This document shows positions 5,714-7,249 of a stretch of DNA of 7,249 nucleotides, in pieces (within the stretch, counting starts at the first letter, position 1; the number at the start of each line of letters is the position of its first letter). The translations under genes and the position numbers were made by a program. Origin of the DNA: an uncultured Bacteroidaceae bacterium (GTDB taxonomy: Bacteria; Bacteroidota; Bacteroidia; Bacteroidales; Bacteroidaceae); contig CAJGCU010000101.1 of the NCBI GenBank assembly GCA_904501945.1, forward strand, positions 1 to 7,249, read 5' to 3'. Under the pieces are notes generated by a model. The model saw only the letters and a program-made list of their open reading frames with translations, was not told the origin of the DNA and searched no databases.

Positions 5714-6859
5714 ATGAAAACAAGAAACATCCTTACAGCACTTCTATTGCTCAGCTTGTCAATGACAGCATTTGCCCAAGGCATTACATTCCTGCCCGAA
5801 GGAGCAACATTCCAGCAAGCAGTGGAGCAAGCCAAAATCAGCAAGAAAAAGATTTTCCTCGACTGCTATGCCTCATGGTGCGGACCTTGCAAGCAGATGG
5901 CACGCAACGTTTTCACCCAACAATCAGTGGGCGACTTCATGAACCCCTCATTTGTCTGCATCAAGATTGACATGGAAAAAGGAGAAGGCCCTGCCCTGCA
6001 GCAAAAATTGGACCTTACGGCATATCCCACTTTCGTCATCTTCAACAGCGAAGGCAAGGAAATAGGCCGCTGGGTGGGCGGCAGCAATGCTGAAACCTTC
6101 ATCCAGAAAGTAAAAGACAACAGCAAAGACGCAGGCACAGAAAGCATGGACAAGCGTTTTGCCGATGGCGACAGAGACCCACAGTTCCTGCTGGAATATC
6201 TGAATGCCCTCGGAGCGACTTATAAACAGAGCCAATGCAATGTCGTTGCCGAAGCTTTGCTCGACGGAAAAGCTGAGACATTCGCATCTGACGCTACACT
6301 CAGCAACGTGTTCATGAAGCATCTACAGAATCCGTACCACCCCTCATTCATTTATACAGCCAAGAATCCTCAAGCCTTGACGACGACTGTTGGCAATGCA
6401 GCTGTGAACGCAAAGCTTCAGAGCATTTGGAACAACTACCCGCGCACCTTGATTGAAGAGGAAAACGGAACAGCCAATATGGACATGGAAAAATTCCAGG
6501 CATTTGTTCAGCTCATGGAAGAATGCAATGTGCCACAACGTGAACAGATACGCCTCACTGCACTCATCAATTACGCAGAGAAAAAGCGTGACTGGAACCT
6601 TTATGTCACTCACCTCCAAGAGTATTGGAACAACAAAGACCTGGACATCAACGATTTAGACCTTTGTAAATTTAGCACTCCCGTCATCAAGGATTGCCAA
6701 GATAAGAAATTGCGCAACGACATCAAGACGATGCTTCAAAAGCGCCTGAAAGACCTTCGCTCTGGAAAACGTGAACCACTTCGCAAGATTGGCAACATGA
6801 CACTTGCTGGAAGCCTCGACCAAGCGATGGAAAAACTCATCGAAGAGCTTGAGAAGTAA
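5714..6859 (+). CDS. Exported thioredoxin-fold protein with CGPC active site and long C-terminal helical region
   Basis: A probable periplasmic thiol-disulfide oxidoreductase. Residues 1-21 are a signal peptide (basic KTR, leucine-rich core, cleavage after AFA). There is no lipobox cysteine, so the protein is expected to be soluble. A thioredoxin-like domain covers about 25-135: FLDCYASWCGPCK contains the catalytic pair C56 and C59, and YPT at 104-106 supplies the cis-proline P105. Cys51 and Cys82 are additional. Residues about 140-381 are helical and charged with no recognised motif; such tails are common in Bacteroidota thioredoxin-family proteins and may bind substrates. CGPC favours reducing activity, which would need an electron-donating membrane partner not seen here. 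The gene appears to be monocistronic, with its own promoter and terminator. The substrate is unknown. Confidence 0.88.
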   Translation: MKTRNILTALLLLSLSMTAFAQGITFLPEGATFQQAVEQAKISKKKIFLDCYASWCGPCKQMARNVFTQQSVGDFMNPSFVCIKIDMEKGEGPALQQKLDLTAYPTFVIFNSEGKEIGRWVGGSNAETFIQKVKDNSKDAGTESMDKRFADGDRDPQFLLEYLNALGATYKQSQCNVVAEALLDGKAETFASDATLSNVFMKHLQNPYHPSFIYTAKNPQALTTTVGNAAVNAKLQSIWNNYPRTLIEEENGTANMDMEKFQAFVQLMEECNVPQREQIRLTALINYAEKKRDWNLYVTHLQEYWNNKDLDINDLDLCKFSTPVIKDCQDKKLRNDIKTMLQKRLKDLRSGKREPLRKIGNMTLAGSLDQAMEKLIEELEK

Positions 6860-6933
6860 TAACTTACCCACACAGACAGTACACTCACATCTGCCTGACC
6901 CACATTCCCGTTGATTGGAAACCATATATAAAT

Positions 6934-7007
6934 AACGTGAGTTCGATGTCAGAACATTTTGTTTTTCTTCGAAGTTATAGGAAAGTTATTGAACTCATGT
7001 TTTTTTT
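6934..7007 (+). terminator. Probable terminator of the thioredoxin-fold gene
   Basis: Bases 6934-6944 and 6991-7001 pair over 11 bp with one G-U, and the right arm runs into eight T residues (7000-7007). The 46-base loop is long but could hold a small inner hairpin (cttcgaag, 6967-6974). It begins 75 bases past the stop codon. The T tract is convincing; the long loop lowers confidence. Confidence 0.5.
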
Positions 7008-7045
7008 CACCTTTGGACAGACACCTGTTCGATGCCCCATATTGC

Positions 7046-7130
7046 ACCTCAAAAGGGGTGAGAGTCTCACCTATGGTACACGTAAGAGTCTCACCTATAC
7101 CACAGGTGAGACTCTCATCCCTTTTGAGGT
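7046..7130. repeat. Array of three phased 15-bp palindromes within a 33-bp inverted repeat
   Basis: Arms 7046-7078 and 7098-7130 are complementary over 33 bp with two exceptions (7058/7118 as G-T and 7073/7103). Inside are three copies of a palindrome of the form ggtgaga-S-tctcacc, centred at 7064, 7088 and 7112, exactly 24 bp apart. The first is perfect; the middle and last have decayed at one side. The 14 bases agagtctcacctat are repeated exactly at 7061 and 7085. The middle copy can also pair with the last (7085-7096 with 7104-7115), giving two competing hairpins. No open reading frame or T-run is associated with it. Confidence 0.88.
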
Positions 7131-7249
7131 TGTGGGCGTAGCTGAAAATGGGATGTTTAAAGGCATTCGAAAGAGATAGGGTTGTTGTGATTTTGGGGTT
7201 ATTCAGCCTTTAGTCAGACGTCAAAGATTACGTAACTTCCTATTTCGAA

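Larger units (their letters stand above)
6860..7249. other. Non-coding stretch after the thioredoxin-fold gene
   Basis: This 390-base region holds the probable terminator (6934-7007) and the palindrome array (7046-7130). An 80-codon open frame on the + strand (6937-7179) runs straight through the terminator and the repeat arms and resembles no protein family, so I do not count it as a gene. Bases 7131-7249 show no supported gene or regulatory site. Confidence 0.6.

Noticed and set aside
7008..7015. A + strand promoter (CACCTTTG) after the thioredoxin-fold gene
   Set aside because: The first base departs from TAnnTTTG, the nearest TTG is too close, and no gene follows in the window.
6937..7179. 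80-codon open frame on the + strand
   Set aside because: It crosses a probable terminator and both arms of the inverted repeat; the translation is repeat-derived and has no protein-like features.
7214..7249. Possible C-terminal end of a gene entering on the - strand (11 codons before a TGA at 7214-7216)
   Set aside because: Too short to distinguish from chance, with no recognisable motif and no terminator after it. If real, the second palindrome array would also lie between converging genes.

Overview
The window looks like a chromosomal segment from a Bacteroidales bacterium, most likely Prevotella or a close relative; this placement is an inference. Promoters fit the Bacteroidota -7 consensus TAnnTTTG. 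Start codons lack clear Shine-Dalgarno sequences. One gene is an M56 peptidase carrying TonB-receptor-like and TonB C-terminal domains, an arrangement typical of this phylum.

Layout from left to right. Positions 1-348 hold the 3' part of a + strand free methionine-(R)-sulfoxide reductase gene, with its N-terminus outside the window. Positions 349-530 are a convergent gap with a GC-rich array of three phased palindromes and a terminator for the gene arriving from the right. Positions 531-3663 (- strand) are a two-gene BlaI/BlaR1-type module: a winged-helix repressor followed by an 886-residue membrane metallopeptidase. In place of a penicillin-binding sensor, the peptidase has a long periplasmic region built from TonB-receptor-plug-like segments, a carboxypeptidase-regulatory-like fold, two tandem repeats and a TonB C-terminal domain. 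A perfect 16-bp palindrome sits between the -33 and -7 boxes of the repressor promoter. Positions 3818-5470 (- strand) are a lemA-htpX pair, with a terminator between htpX and blaI. Positions 5471-5713 contain divergent promoters. Positions 5714-6859 (+ strand) encode a secreted thioredoxin-fold protein with a CGPC active site. Positions 6860-7249 contain no gene I can support, but hold a terminator and a second array of three phased palindromes.

Taken together the genes suggest envelope and redox homeostasis: two unrelated membrane zinc proteases (M56 and M48), a LemA partner, a periplasmic thiol-disulfide protein and a cytosolic methionine sulfoxide repair enzyme. Co-regulation between these units is not shown by the sequence. 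The two most notable items are the BlaR1-like protein whose sensor is made of outer-membrane-receptor-like modules, and the two unrelated intergenic repeats that share one architecture (three short palindromes at exact 23- or 24-bp spacing).
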